Shown: piece by piece, positions 18,145 to 27,295 of the stretch
Layout: every line of letters begins with the position of its first letter
Numbering within the stretch: the first letter of the stretch is position 1
Position numbers and translations under genes: made by a program
Origin: Streptomyces orinoci
GTDB taxonomy: Bacteria > Actinomycetota > Actinomycetes > Streptomycetales > Streptomycetaceae
Direction of reading: 5' to 3'
Assembly (NCBI RefSeq): GCF_003121295.1
Contig: NZ_PHNC01000011.1
Location: 1-64,000, forward strand
Length of the DNA stretch: 64,000 nucleotides
Notes under the pieces: generated by a model
What the model was told of the DNA's origin: nothing
What the model saw: the letters and a program-made list of their open reading frames with translations, nothing else
The model's database searches: none

Positions 18145-18399
18145 ATGGGCAAGCCGACGAGTATCAAGACCAGTGAAGAGGTCCGCGACCGGTTGCGTGT
18201 GCTGGCGGAAGAGCGCGGCACCACGATCACGGAGCTGTTGAAGGAGCTTGCTGCGCGTGAGCTCACTGCGGCTGAGCGGGAACAGCAGGCCGCCGAAGCT
18301 GCCCGGGAGCTTGGGGTCGATTACACCGAGCAGCTTCGGCAGGCCGGCCAAGATGCCTGGGCACGGATCCGCGCCCACCAGGGCGGCGCCGCCGCATGA
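18145..18399 (+). CDS. Putative antitoxin (VapB/RHH-like)
   Basis: 84 aa. The N-terminus (MGKPTSIKTSEEVRDRLRVL, AEERGTTITELLKELAAREL) resembles ribbon-helix-helix or VapB-like DNA-binding antitoxins, followed by an acidic, Ala-rich helical C-terminus that would cover a toxin. A perfect palindrome overlaps its leader. It overlaps the next gene by 4 nt (ATGA), typical of translationally coupled antitoxin-toxin pairs. Confidence 0.75.
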   Translation: MGKPTSIKTSEEVRDRLRVLAEERGTTITELLKELAARELTAAEREQQAAEAARELGVDYTEQLRQAGQDAWARIRAHQGGAAA

Positions 18400-18770
18400 G
18401 CCTGACGGCCGTCCTGGACCACACCGCTTTGGCCGTCCTCTACCGGGCGGACCCGTTCTTCACCGGCCTGTACGTCGAAGCTTCCCGCGGGACCGGCCGC
18501 GTCCTGATCCCCTCGCTGTCCGTTCTCGCTGCCGAGCGTCAGGTTGCGGGCGCGGGCAAGCACGCTGCCTCTCTGCGGTTCGCGCAGAGCGTTCCGTTCA
18601 CCACGGCACACGCCGTAGATGCGATGGGCTGGCCGACGGTGGAAGGGTCAGTGGCGCACGCAGCAGCCATCGCCTGGCAGGCAGTCAAGGCGGGGCAGCC
18701 CGTCACTGTGCTGTCGCTCAAACCAGAGCTCTACGGGGAAACAGGCATCACGCCGCTGAACCCTGCTTAG
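18396..18770 (+). CDS. Putative toxin partner, PIN-like
   Basis: 124 aa. Begins MSLTAVLDHTALAVLYRADP, with an Asp after the first strand as in PIN nucleases, followed by VLIPSLSVLAAERQVAGAG and a central VDAMGWPTVEGSVAHAAAIA with later residues matching a strand-helix repeat. Only one or two of the usual four PIN acidic residues are obvious, so the PIN assignment is tentative. Operon position and size support a toxin role. Ends near a region of unrecognised sequence. Confidence 0.6.
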   Translation: MSLTAVLDHTALAVLYRADPFFTGLYVEASRGTGRVLIPSLSVLAAERQVAGAGKHAASLRFAQSVPFTTAHAVDAMGWPTVEGSVAHAAAIAWQAVKAGQPVTVLSLKPELYGETGITPLNPA

Positions 18771-18915
18771 CCGCAAAGCCTGCCGGGAGAACGAAGTTGG
18801 CAGTTCCCATGGGTCCGCCTTGCTGCCCGCCCCGCCACCTTGCTGCTGGGGCAGTCTGTTCCTTCTCTTTGTTACGCGTGCTGTCCTCGGCTGTCGGAGC
18901 TTGGGGTGCACGCTC

Positions 18916-19528
18916 TCAACGGCGGTGCCGGGCGGCCCGGTCGGCGGCGATGTAGGGCTGGAGGAATTCGGCCCGGGCGTGCTCTTCTTCGGCTAAGGCG
19001 CGCCGCACGCACAGTTCGGTGACTTCTACCGCATACCGGCGGTAGTGGTTCGCCGGCCGGGGTAGCGGAACGGGGTACAAGTGCCAGCCGCGTGCCGTGG
19101 CCCGCCACAGCTGACGCTCGGCCTCCGCAAAGCTGCCGTAGTGATCAAGGAACATTGCTACGACGTCGGCCCCGAAGTACATCGACGGCCGGTCGCCTGC
19201 TGCGCATCCCGCGCAACCTGCCGTGCCCGTGCACACTGCAAGACGATGCTCGTAGTGCGGCGGAGCGAATCGCGGATGGGATCGGCGCTGAGTGTACGTA
19301 TGGCCAACACCGCGGCGGCGGACCTCGACCTGGCCACCGGCCTCAAGACGCCGCACCGCCCGCCGTACAGCGCCACGCTGGGCATCACTCGGCCGCTCAA
19401 CACCGTAGACCACGCACGACACCCGAACAGACAGCCAGGGGGCCGCCGTCGACGTCGCTGCGCCCGCCGGGCTCGCTGCGGACGTAGGCCAGTACGGCCC
19501 GCTGCACTCGACCCAGCTCTCGTGACAC
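18916..19528 (-). pseudogene. Hypothetical protein gene with 5' frameshift
   Basis: The 168-aa frame from 19422 downward contains GVERPSDAQRGAVRRAVRRL and YGSFAEAERQLWRATARGWH. Just upstream, in a different frame from GTG 19528, the strand reads SRELGRVQRAVLAYVRSEPG up to the same Cys-Ser-Gly-Val region at about 19425. The two parts would join into one ~200-residue protein if one base were removed. It looks like a wHTH-type regulatory protein start, but I do not recognise the family. Confidence 0.55.
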
Positions 19529-19852
19529 GGTTCCAGTCTCCCGCGGTGGCCGTCTTTGGGGAACGAGCCTTTACGGAAGACCGGAACGAAGGCGGACGCC
19601 GTCTCAGCAACGAACGCTTACCCCGCTTGCTTCAGGCCAGGGTGGGCTGCAGGGCTGGCGAGCGGGACGCCTGCGTGCGATCACGCGCGTCGGCTTGGGT
19701 GGAGTGGAGGTGGTCCTCGCCATGGAGGCGATTTCTACCGCAACGCGGCTATCTGCAATCCGCTTGAAAGGGTGGAAGGCAGGCGTGTCCGGCTCGCAGA
19801 TGGGTTGCCGTAGCATGTCCGGCTCTGCTGCTCGCCGCGTGTGGAAGGCCCT
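19529..19852. other. Region without gene
   Basis: About 320 bases between divergent genes. No coding frame, repeat or clear promoter recognised. Confidence 0.4.
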
Positions 19853-20353
19853 GTGTTGATCCCGGAGTACTGTCCGTTCCACCATGTCGAGGACGCCTGC
19901 GGGCCCATGGCGCGGCTGCTGGAACGGGCCGGCCTGCTCGCCCTGACGCCGAATGCTCCAGCCCATCCCGAGCATCAGGCGCCCACCGGTGACGACTGCG
20001 TCTTCGACGTCCCGATGGCGGAGATCTCGTTGCGGCGGATCGTGGCGCGGATCAACACCTGGGGCCGGACCGTCCTCGACCCCACGATTCCCCGCCTGGA
20101 CGTAGCGCCGGGTGATGTGCGTTCCGTGCGTTACGCGCTCCAGGCCCTGTACGAGACGGTCCAGGAGAAGGCCGGGGTCGAGCCGCAGTGGTGGCGGGTG
20201 AAGGACCGGCTGGCTCAGGCGCGTACTCTCCTGGCCCGCGATGCGCTGGCCGATGCCGAAGACGACCGGCTGTCCGCCTACCTGGCGGCCCTGCACGTCG
20301 ACCGCGCCTACACCGTCTGGAAGACGGAGATCAAGGCGGGTCTCGGTTCCTGA
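19853..20353 (+). CDS. Hypothetical protein, unknown function
   Basis: 166 aa, not recognised. GTG 19853 is chosen because GGAAGG lies 5-6 nt before it. Features: a Cys-His-containing start (YCPFHHVEDACG), a middle helix pair (ISLRRIVARINTWGRTVLDP) and a helical C-terminal half (VRYALQALYETVQEKAGV, WWRVKDRLAQARTLLARDAL). Soluble. Convergent with the DUF5710-type gene. Confidence 0.55.
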   Translation: MLIPEYCPFHHVEDACGPMARLLERAGLLALTPNAPAHPEHQAPTGDDCVFDVPMAEISLRRIVARINTWGRTVLDPTIPRLDVAPGDVRSVRYALQALYETVQEKAGVEPQWWRVKDRLAQARTLLARDALADAEDDRLSAYLAALHVDRAYTVWKTEIKAGLGS

Positions 20354-20509
20354 CCCGGCTGGTGCTTCAGCCTCCGGCCAGTCTTCGCCGGCAGCGGACC
20401 CGAGCGGTGACAGAGAGGGCGTACTGGGAGCGGTGGATGTGTGCGGTGCCGGACCCACCACAGGCCCACGGTTCACCGGCCCGGCGGGTCCCCGCAGGCC
20501 CGGGCCGGC

Positions 20510-21409
20510 TCAGGTTCCCCGGCGGAAGAAGCGTCGTAGCAATGAGGGCGAGTCCTCGCGTGGGGTGGTCACCGCAGGCGCTGGACGTGGCAGGCGGCCC
20601 GGTACCGGGGGCTCTGCCGGGGAGGCAGCGGGCAGGTCGGTGCCGCGTTCGACGGCGATTCTCGCTGCGACCGCCTTCGCGTCAGGAGAGGCGGGGGCCG
20701 GTCGGGGAAGACCGCGTTCAGCGGCAAGCGTCGCTGCGGCGATGCCGGGACGCTTGTCTGCGCTGGGCGGCTGTTGGAGGGTGATTCCTGCGTCGGTGAG
20801 GATGCTCAGATCCAGCTTCCAGGCGACCTGCGAGCGGCGCCGCCACGTTGCGAACGCGGCGTCGATATGGCGGCGGGCCGTCGCCCCGTCCATCTTGGTG
20901 ACCTTGACCAGATGGGCGAAGGCCTTCGACTCCAGGCCGCGGACTTGGGCGTATCCGTAGTGGGTGACCGTGTGGCAGTCGGTGCACAGGCAGATCAACC
21001 GTTTCAGGCGCTGGACGTGGGCGGCGTCGTCGTACACCCACCGCTCGTGGGCCTCCAGCCACCGCTGGGCCGTCCGGTCCTCACTGGCCCCGCAGGCCTC
21101 GCATCGCATCCCGGCCCGCCGGGTGATCATCCGGCGGAGCCGTTCCCAGTCCCGAGGAGCCACGCAGGAGCGCACGTTGGTGAACCAGCAGCTGGAGGGC
21201 ACCAGGTCGACGAATAGGCCCTGGCCCAGCGTGCGGTCCTCGCCGGGCAGCAGGTCCGGCACATCCGGAGCCGCCGCCCACTGCTGAAGCGCGGTCAGGC
21301 CCGTGCGGGGCGCGTACCAGCGCTTGGCGGCCGGGTCCCACCGGGCCCCGGCCGCCTTCGCCTGGTCCTTCTCCGCGTACGGAACATCCAGCCAGATGCG
21401 CTCGACCAC
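20510..21409 (-). CDS. DUF5710-domain protein with HNH-like Cys/His cluster
   Basis: 299 aa. The N-terminus has the DUF5710 signature (WLDVPYAEKDQAKAAGARWD, then KRWYAP), thought to be a nucleic-acid-binding module common on mobile elements. A central zinc-knuckle region follows: MRCEACGA, HERWV, CLCTDCHTVTHYG, reminiscent of an HNH nuclease fold but without a clear HNH catalytic set. The C-terminal third is Pro/Ala-rich and probably disordered. GTG 21409 is chosen since GGGGGA lies upstream. Confidence 0.75.
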   Translation of the reverse strand: MVERIWLDVPYAEKDQAKAAGARWDPAAKRWYAPRTGLTALQQWAAAPDVPDLLPGEDRTLGQGLFVDLVPSSCWFTNVRSCVAPRDWERLRRMITRRAGMRCEACGASEDRTAQRWLEAHERWVYDDAAHVQRLKRLICLCTDCHTVTHYGYAQVRGLESKAFAHLVKVTKMDGATARRHIDAAFATWRRRSQVAWKLDLSILTDAGITLQQPPSADKRPGIAAATLAAERGLPRPAPASPDAKAVAARIAVERGTDLPAASPAEPPVPGRLPRPAPAVTTPREDSPSLLRRFFRRGT

Positions 21410-21569
21410 CGTTGTTCCCCCCACACGCTCTTCGAGGCGATACAAGGGCTACGCCACCTCTAACGCACGCACCACGACTGGCCAACCCCGCCCCACAATG
21501 CACGGTCACGCTGACCGATGCAAGATCGCATGCAGCTTAGAGCTGACATATGCAGAGTCAAGCCATACA

Positions 21570-22477
21570 GGACAGCACGCCTTCGACGCCGACCACATCG
21601 CGGATCGACAACACCACCCGCAAGCTCATGCACTCCGGACAGTGGCTCCTCTCGGTCGGCTTCTGGTTCTCCCTGGGCCACTCCACCGTGGTGTTCGCGC
21701 TGGCCTTCCTGCTCTCCCTCGGCGTCCGGCAGCTGGCGGGACCGGTGTCGGACGACGGCTCACAGCTGCACGATGTCAACGGGCCTGGTCGGCACCATCG
21801 TCTCCGGCAGCTTCCTGTACGTCATCGCGATCATCAACGTGGTGATCCTGGCGGGGATCTGGAAGGTTTTCCGGCGCATGCGGGCCGGTCATTTCGACGA
21901 GGCGGAGCTGGAGGACCAGCTCAACAACCGCGGTTTTATGAACCGTCTGCTGGGCCGGGTGATGAAGTCGGTCACCAAGCCGGGGCAGATGTTCCCGGTG
22001 GGCCTGCTGTTCGACCTCGGCTTCGACACCGCCACCGAGGTCGCCCTGCTGGTGCTGGTCGGCTCCGGCGCGGCCTCCGGACTGCCCTGGTACGCGATCC
22101 TCTGCCTGCCCATCCTCTTCGCGGCGGGCATGTAACTGCTGGACACCATCGACGGCACGTTTATGTACTTCGCCTACGGCTGAGCCTTCTCCAAGCCGGT
22201 GCGCAGGGTCTACTGCAACCTCACCATCACCGGCCTGTCCGTCGCTGTCGCCCTCTTGATCGGCACCGTCGAGCTGCTGGGCCTGCTCGCCGACCAGCTC
22301 GGGCTCCACGGGGCGTTCTGGGACTGGGTCAGCAGTCTGGACTTGAACATCATCGGGTTTGTCATCGTCGGGCTGTTCGTGATGACCTGGATCGTCGCCC
22401 TGGCGGTCTGGAGGTTCGCCCGCATCGAGGAGAGATCGACCGCACACACCCAGCCCGGTGAGCCGGCCGTGGACTGA
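21570..22477 (+). pseudogene. NiCoT-family nickel/cobalt permease (HoxN/NixA-like), broken
   Basis: Pieces of one permease lie in several frames. HAFDADHIA (the metal-binding HX4DH helix II motif, 21576 on) is followed in another frame by IDNTTRKLM and SVGFWFSLGHSTVVFALAFL. The frame then shifts near 21770 to GTIVSGSFLYVIAIINVVIL and FDLGFDTATEVALLVL (second NiCoT signature), a TAA at about 22132, LLDTIDGTFMYFAYG followed by TGA, and the last TMs ISGLSVAVALL-like to EERSTAHTQPGEPAVD. At least two shifts and two stops. It once imported Ni or Co ions. Confidence 0.8.
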
Positions 22478-22491
22478 CGAGAGAACGCACT

Positions 22492-22529
22492 GCTGGTGAC
22501 GGACACCGACGCCGGTGTCCGTCACCAGC
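22492..22529 (+). terminator. Strong hairpin after NiCoT pseudogene
   Basis: A 16-bp perfect stem (22492-22507 with 22514-22529) and a 6-nt loop, 14 bases past the old permease stop. It probably terminated that gene. Confidence 0.8.
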
Positions 22530-22625
22530 GGTGAAGTCCGGGCCCGTGATGCGGGATGGACTGGGCCGAGGCCGAATCGGCTCTCGCTGTGGCCGTCGAG
22601 AGACCGGTTACTGCGCGCGCGTCTC

Positions 22626-22850
22626 GGCGCAGTCGCCGGGACCACGCCGTTCAACTACCCTGCGGTGATCCCGCTTTGGAAGTCCGCCCCGGTCCTGGCC
22701 TGGGCAACGCCTTCAGCCTCAGGTCCTCCGAGCGCGGCCTCTCCGTTCCGCTCCAGCTCGCGGAACTGTTCTCGGAGGCGGGTCTTCCGGCTGATGTCCT
22801 CAGCGTTGTCAATGACGCCAGGGAACCGGTCGATAACCTCCTTGAGAATC
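22626..22850 (+). pseudogene. Aldehyde dehydrogenase (MmsA-like) fragment
   Basis: About 75 residues of an ALDH in two frames: GTTPFNYPAVIPLWKSAPVL then, shifted near 22703, GNAFSLRSSERGLSVPLQLA, ELFSEAGLPADVLSVVND. This matches the cofactor-binding part of methylmalonate-semialdehyde-type dehydrogenases. The catalytic Cys and Glu regions are absent. Confidence 0.7.
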
Positions 22851-22898
22851 CCCTGTCGCCGTCCTCACGACTGTTCTCGAGTTAGCTCGGGGGCACTT

Positions 22899-22941
22899 GA
22901 CGAGATCCCGTCCGATCTGATTGATCGGACGGGATCTCGTC
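22899..22941. terminator. 19-bp perfect hairpin
   Basis: Arms 22899-22917 and 22923-22941 are fully complementary around TGATT, followed on the plus side by a T/G-rich run. It lies 180 bases beyond the end of the minus-strand transposase gene. It may act as a terminator or be part of a transposon end. Confidence 0.7.
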
Positions 22942-23122
22942 GTTTCTGGGGTTTGTTCGAGGTCGTTTGCGAACTCGGCGGTTCTGGGGGCGGGTGCTCG
23001 GCTGGCCGGTAGTGCGGGTTCGGGGGTGGTTCCGGGTGCGGAGGGCATGCCGGGATGTCCGCTGGGCGGGACGCGGGCCGCGGCGGCATAGGGCGTTCTT
23101 CAGGAATTCCCTGTTGCGGTGT
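22942..23122. other. Non-coding end region next to transposase
   Basis: No gene. Contains two copies of a GGAATTCC-based motif followed by CTGTTG (near 23103 and 23137), of unknown meaning. Confidence 0.4.
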
Positions 23123-24919
23123 TCAACGCGGCGGTGGAATTCCGCTGTTGGCTGGCTGGACCGGTGCGATGTGGTGGCTGCCTGGGCCTGGGTGATTGTC
23201 GGTGGAGTGCGGCGGGGCGCCGGTGGTGAGGTGCCAGTCGTGGAGGATCTGCAGGTTGATGGTGCAGATCATCAGGGCGATGAGGATGGTCTGGGCGACG
23301 CGGCCGTGCGCGAGGCGTTTGCTGGCGTCGGTGAGGTTGATGCGGTGGCTTTTCGCGCGTCCGTTGAGTCCTTCGTTGTTGGCCCGGATCGGCTTGTAGA
23401 CGTCCTGCCATGGGCCGCTGAGGTAGCGGAAGTCCTGCCGGAACTTCTCGCGCTGGCCGAGGTCGCCTGGGTGGATGGTGATGGTCGGTTTCTGGCAGAT
23501 CCTTGGGAGCTCGTCCTGGGGCAGGGGCCGCAGGCGTTTGGCGGGTTCGACGGGGACGATGGGTTTGGCCGCGGTGTGGGCGGCGGTGGCGCGGAGGCTG
23601 GTGAGGTCCACGGCCTTCGGCTTCGCTGCCGGAGCGCGGTGGAGTCGCTGGAAGCGTGGGCAGGTGACCGTGGGTGCGGTGCCGGCGGCGGGGCATTGCA
23701 GCCGGATGGCGCCGCGTGCGTCGGCGGCTTGCTTGAGCTTGAGGAAGAACGGTTCGCGCTTGGCAAGGAGTTGGAGGAGATGGTCATCCGGTTCGCGTAC
23801 GGCTTTGTCGTCCATGCCTGTGGTGGCGTGCGCGTAGGCGGTGGGCATGGCGGGGCAGGCGAGGGTGCCGTCGACGAGGAGTGCGCCGAGGTGGGTGCCC
23901 TGGATGCCTCGGTGTTCTTGTTTGTAGTCGAGGGCGAGCTGGTAGCCGAGTTGGCGTGCGGGCTGGGCGAAGTGGGCGGTGGTCTGGTCGGTGTAGGCGC
24001 GATCGGCGGCCAGGACCCCGGTCGGCAGGCCGAGCGGGGTCAGGGCCTTGAGCGCGTGGATCGCGTTGGGGCCGATGCGCTTGCCTGGGGTGTCCAGCAC
24101 GAAGCCGAGCGCGAGTTGAGGGTGGGAGCTGACGCGCCGGCCTTCGCGCGGGTGACCTGTGGGGTGGCGGCGGCTGGCGGCGACGAGGAGGGTCGCGCTG
24201 TGCCCGAAGACGCCCTCGGTGGAGCCCGCGCTGAAATGCCAGCCGGCGGTGACCTCGATCGAGGCCCGGTCGCGCCGGGTGCTGGGCGGGTGGTGCCAGG
24301 CGGGAATGGCGGTGGTGTCGACGCCGATGTCGCCCTTCCAGCCTTTGAACAGGCCGCGTTTGAGGGCCAGGCGGACGGTGACCTGGACCAGGCGGTCACT
24401 GATCTCCTGCAGCAGACTCCGGCGCCGGAGGTGTTCTGCGTCCGTGTCCTCCCAGGCCGCGGCGTGCTCGGCGGCCATCTCAAACGGCAGGCGGCTTCGC
24501 CTGTCACACCTGTGTGGATCGAGAGTGCTGGTCAGCCTGTTGAAGGTGCGGTAGACACGTTGGGAAAACGCGATCCGGGCGTGCGGATCGTGCAGGTCCC
24601 TGTCACTGACGCCGAGCCAGTTCTGGGCGGTGGGGGTGAGCTCGTCGAGCAGGACCCGGCAGGCATCGGCCAGGGTGGCGCTGTGGTGGTAGTGCAGGGA
24701 CAGCAGCAGGCCAACCAGCACCGTCCGCACCGGCAGGCCAACCGGGCCAGGGCGGCCGGCCAGCTCGGCATCGATGAGGCCGAGCACTCCGCTGTTGTGC
24801 AGGAGCGCATCGAGCTGGCCGACTTTGGAGTCGGGTATCCGGGCTGGTGCGTTGGTCACCGGAGGTGGCCGGCAATGCCTGATCTTCTTGCTGTCCCGCC
24901 AGGAGCGGGGGACGGTCAT
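23123..24919 (-). CDS. DDE transposase-like protein, coupled to integrase-like gene
   Basis: 598 aa, intact. A plausible DDE triad is visible: D201 in GDIGVDTTAIPAWHH, D306 in GVLAADRAYTDQ and E516 in RANNEGLNGRAKSHRINLTD. The layout recalls IS1182/IS4-like enzymes with a long insert between the second D and E, including a Cys pair (LQCPAAG and VTCPRF). ATG 24919 overlaps the stop of the upstream gene (ATGA), so translation is coupled to the integrase-like protein. No inverted repeats obviously bounding the pair were found by eye. Confidence 0.7.
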   Translation of the reverse strand: MTVPRSWRDSKKIRHCRPPPVTNAPARIPDSKVGQLDALLHNSGVLGLIDAELAGRPGPVGLPVRTVLVGLLLSLHYHHSATLADACRVLLDELTPTAQNWLGVSDRDLHDPHARIAFSQRVYRTFNRLTSTLDPHRCDRRSRLPFEMAAEHAAAWEDTDAEHLRRRSLLQEISDRLVQVTVRLALKRGLFKGWKGDIGVDTTAIPAWHHPPSTRRDRASIEVTAGWHFSAGSTEGVFGHSATLLVAASRRHPTGHPREGRRVSSHPQLALGFVLDTPGKRIGPNAIHALKALTPLGLPTGVLAADRAYTDQTTAHFAQPARQLGYQLALDYKQEHRGIQGTHLGALLVDGTLACPAMPTAYAHATTGMDDKAVREPDDHLLQLLAKREPFFLKLKQAADARGAIRLQCPAAGTAPTVTCPRFQRLHRAPAAKPKAVDLTSLRATAAHTAAKPIVPVEPAKRLRPLPQDELPRICQKPTITIHPGDLGQREKFRQDFRYLSGPWQDVYKPIRANNEGLNGRAKSHRINLTDASKRLAHGRVAQTILIALMICTINLQILHDWHLTTGAPPHSTDNHPGPGSHHIAPVQPANSGIPPPR

Positions 24920-25848
24920 GGCCTGGGGCCTCGCAGAAGCCGGGCTGCGGTGTCGTCATCGAGAGGCGGCACATGGTGCTGATAGCGGGCCAGGGAAGCA
25001 GCAGAAGCCAGACCCGCAGCCTTGGCGATCAGGTTGTGCCCGAGCCCGGTGGCCATCAGCCGGACGATCCATGTTGCCCGCAGACGCCCCACCGAGACCT
25101 TCGGCAGACCGTCCGGGGGGCGGTGCAGAAGCGACCAGGAGCTGATGAGGTTCTTGGCGTACTCGACTGTGCGACGGGGCCGGAACAAGTACTCGTCGCC
25201 AGCCTGACGAGCCAGTTCCTCCAGGGTGTCCTCCCATCCGGCATGAACGGCCAGCGGATGCTCGCGGGTGACCCCGGTGTGCACCAAGGGCCCGTGCCCC
25301 TCACCACGGCGCCGCAAATGGCAGCCGAGGCTGGATGCGATCTCCTTCGGCTGCAGACCGCACCCCGCCCCCAGCCCCAGCAGCGCCAGAGCGTCCGAAC
25401 GCTGCTGCCCGCGAAGATGCACAGCCCAATGCCGCAGACCCGCCAACTCCACCTGGCTGTAAGGAGAGTGCGGGTTGGTGTCGGCGTGCAGGCGGGCAGG
25501 TGGAGCTTCCCCGCGCTCACTCCATGCCAGGGCATCGCGCACCCGCAGGAGCCAGGTCCGGTAGGTCCGGATCGAAGCCGGTTGCAGGCCTGCGGCTCTG
25601 GACAAGACGTAGGCGTCGATGACCTCGTTGCGCAGCCACGCATCCGGATCCTTGGGATGTCCTGCCACGGTGGCCCAGACGGCCAAGGACGCGGTGACGT
25701 GCAAAAGCCGTTCCACGTCGTAAGGAACGGCGTGCACCGCGGCTGTCACCACCGCTCTGACCAGCGGCGCGACATCCTCCCAGACGGGCGGGGCTTGACG
25801 CGGCCGGTAGCGGCTGATCTTCGCGGATGTGTCGGGATCAAGGACCAC
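24916..25848 (-). CDS. Tyrosine-recombinase-like protein with degenerate catalytic residues
   Basis: About 310 aa from the likely GTG 25848 (MVLDPDTSAKISRYRPRQAP); the open frame extends further upstream and the start is uncertain. The helical first half resembles a SAM-like core-binding domain (YVLSRAAGLQPASIRTYRTW). The second half resembles a tyrosine recombinase catalytic domain, but the usual box I Arg is Gln (GAGCGLQPKEIASSL), the HxxR box reads GRLRATWIVRLMATG, and a Tyr is kept in LARYQHHVPP. It may bind DNA without cutting. Coupled to the DDE transposase downstream. Confidence 0.6.
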   Translation of the reverse strand: MVLDPDTSAKISRYRPRQAPPVWEDVAPLVRAVVTAAVHAVPYDVERLLHVTASLAVWATVAGHPKDPDAWLRNEVIDAYVLSRAAGLQPASIRTYRTWLLRVRDALAWSERGEAPPARLHADTNPHSPYSQVELAGLRHWAVHLRGQQRSDALALLGLGAGCGLQPKEIASSLGCHLRRRGEGHGPLVHTGVTREHPLAVHAGWEDTLEELARQAGDEYLFRPRRTVEYAKNLISSWSLLHRPPDGLPKVSVGRLRATWIVRLMATGLGHNLIAKAAGLASAASLARYQHHVPPLDDDTAARLLRGPRP

Positions 25849-25920
25849 GGTCCACGAATAGCGGCTGGACAAGCAGCCGTCTGCGGATTGATCGACTTCA
25901 ACGGAAAGGATGGTGCGTGG

Positions 25921-26253
25921 ATGGTCGGCGGACGCGCCCGCGCACGCCCCCCGCGGCAGATGACCCACGATCCGGAAGCCTGGCCCGACGTGTCCAGCGC
26001 GGATGCGGGAGCCGCGGATGCGGGAGCCGAGGCCGTCCGCCAGATCGCCCGACACCTGGCCCGCGCGATGGACGAACGACGCCTGAGCCTGCGGGCGGCG
26101 GCGGCCGGATCCGGGGTCAACCGGCAGGCCATCGCCGATCTGCTGGCTGGTAAATCCTGGCCCGACGTGGCAACCATCGCCCGGCTGACCGCCTTTACCG
26201 GAGTTCACCTGTGGCCGACTGGGCCCGTAACCGTCCGGAAGAGCAAACAATGA
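25921..26253 (+). CDS. Small helix-turn-helix regulator, divergent from integrase-like gene
   Basis: 110 aa from ATG 25921 (AAAGGA 10 nt upstream). A Pro/Arg-rich start and an ADAG-AADAG direct repeat precede an XRE-like HTH: AVRQIARHLARAMDERRLSL, RAAAAGSGVNRQAIADLLAG, WPDVATIARLTAFTGVHLWP. It starts 72 bases from the divergent gene and could control the transposase operon. Confidence 0.65.
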   Translation: MVGGRARARPPRQMTHDPEAWPDVSSADAGAADAGAEAVRQIARHLARAMDERRLSLRAAAAGSGVNRQAIADLLAGKSWPDVATIARLTAFTGVHLWPTGPVTVRKSKQ

Positions 26254-26467
26254 GCCTCGATTCGCACCCGGACTCGCACAACTGCGACCGGGCATGACGA
26301 TTTCGCGGCTCCGCACCCACCAGCGAGATGATCTCCACTACTGTCAGGGCATGCGAGAGCCACCTTCGCAGGGGACTCGAGCAACCGGCACCGCCGAGCT
26401 CTACTCTCGGCGGTGCCAGCCTCTTCGCCGCCAGACGCGGCACGAAGGCCAACTGGCGGACGTCTCA

Positions 26468-26974
26468 TCAGCCCATGGCGGCCTCCGTTCCCTCTTCACC
26501 GGCAGAAGGTGCGATCGCGAACCACGCTGTCGGGCCCTCGACTACCCGGCCCTCCTTCACCAGTCGCTTCAGCCGGGAACGCGTGGTCTCCACCCGCCGG
26601 GCAACACAGGTGTCCTCACCGATCGCGGCAGAGATGTCCTGCACCTTCATGGCCCTCCCCGCCCCCGCCAGCAGCACCAGCATCCGCTCACGCGCCACCT
26701 CCCACCGCAAAGGCCCGGGCTTCGCAACGGGCTCTTCAGCGACCGCGTCATCTGCAGTGGTGAAGGAGGCGTCATCGGGTGAGGACCAGACTTCCGGGCC
26801 CACTGCAGCATCCTCACGAGGAGGTTCGTCGCCCACGAGCGACCGCAGTGTCTCCCGGGTGATGGTCAAGTGGGCCAGCCGTTCCTCCGCCACCGCGAGC
26901 TTCTCGCGCAGGACGGACAACTCCCCACGCACGATGGCTTCTTCCGTGTCCAAACGCTCGAACAGCGACGTCAT
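26468..26974 (-). CDS. Hypothetical protein with coiled coil and winged-helix-like end
   Basis: 168 aa from ATG 26974 (GGGGCGGT upstream). N-terminal coiled coil (MTSLFERLDTEEAIVRGELS, VLREKLAVAEERLAHLTITR), an acidic linker, then a C-terminal helix-turn-helix-like segment: RERMLVLLAGAGRAMKVQDI, VETTRSRLKRLVKEGRVVEG, PTAWFAIAP. Likely DNA-binding. Its position beside the DDE/integrase pair suggests a role with that element, but this is inference. Confidence 0.6.
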   Translation of the reverse strand: MTSLFERLDTEEAIVRGELSVLREKLAVAEERLAHLTITRETLRSLVGDEPPREDAAVGPEVWSSPDDASFTTADDAVAEEPVAKPGPLRWEVARERMLVLLAGAGRAMKVQDISAAIGEDTCVARRVETTRSRLKRLVKEGRVVEGPTAWFAIAPSAGEEGTEAAMG

Positions 26975-27295
26975 ACCGCCCCTGAAATCACCCGCTGCCA
27001 ACAACAGGGCTTCCATGACAGTCGAAGCCCCAGGCAAACCTAAGGGGACCACGATCAAGATCGCAGACAGTGATCGCTAATGATCCCAAACGACAACTAC
27101 TGCCGGACCACGGCTCGTTACCGCCCTTGAGCCGACAGGGGGAGATCAGCCACAACAGCAACAGCCCGGGCGCATCCCTGCCGCGAGCCAGGGCCATTTC
27201 AGGAACACAGTTGGCGGTTACCACCGGCCCTCATCCTGACCGGCCTGTCTGCCAAGCTGTCATGGTCAACTTCTGCTGCGTCAGTGGAGAGTGCT
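26975..27295. other. Intergenic region
   Basis: Between divergent genes. No gene recognised. It should contain promoters for both neighbours. TCGTTTGGGATC on the minus strand near 27082-27093 faintly resembles the TCGTTTCTGGGG next to the hairpin at 22941, which could be element ends, but similarity is weak. Confidence 0.3.

Noticed and set aside
22492..22529. Hairpin as a transposon end
   Set aside because: It directly follows the permease stop and has terminator geometry. No matching copy was seen elsewhere.
22967..24982. 671-aa plus-strand open frame
   Set aside because: It is the mirror of the DDE transposase gene; composition is Val/Gly/Ala-rich without motifs, typical of an antisense shadow at high GC.
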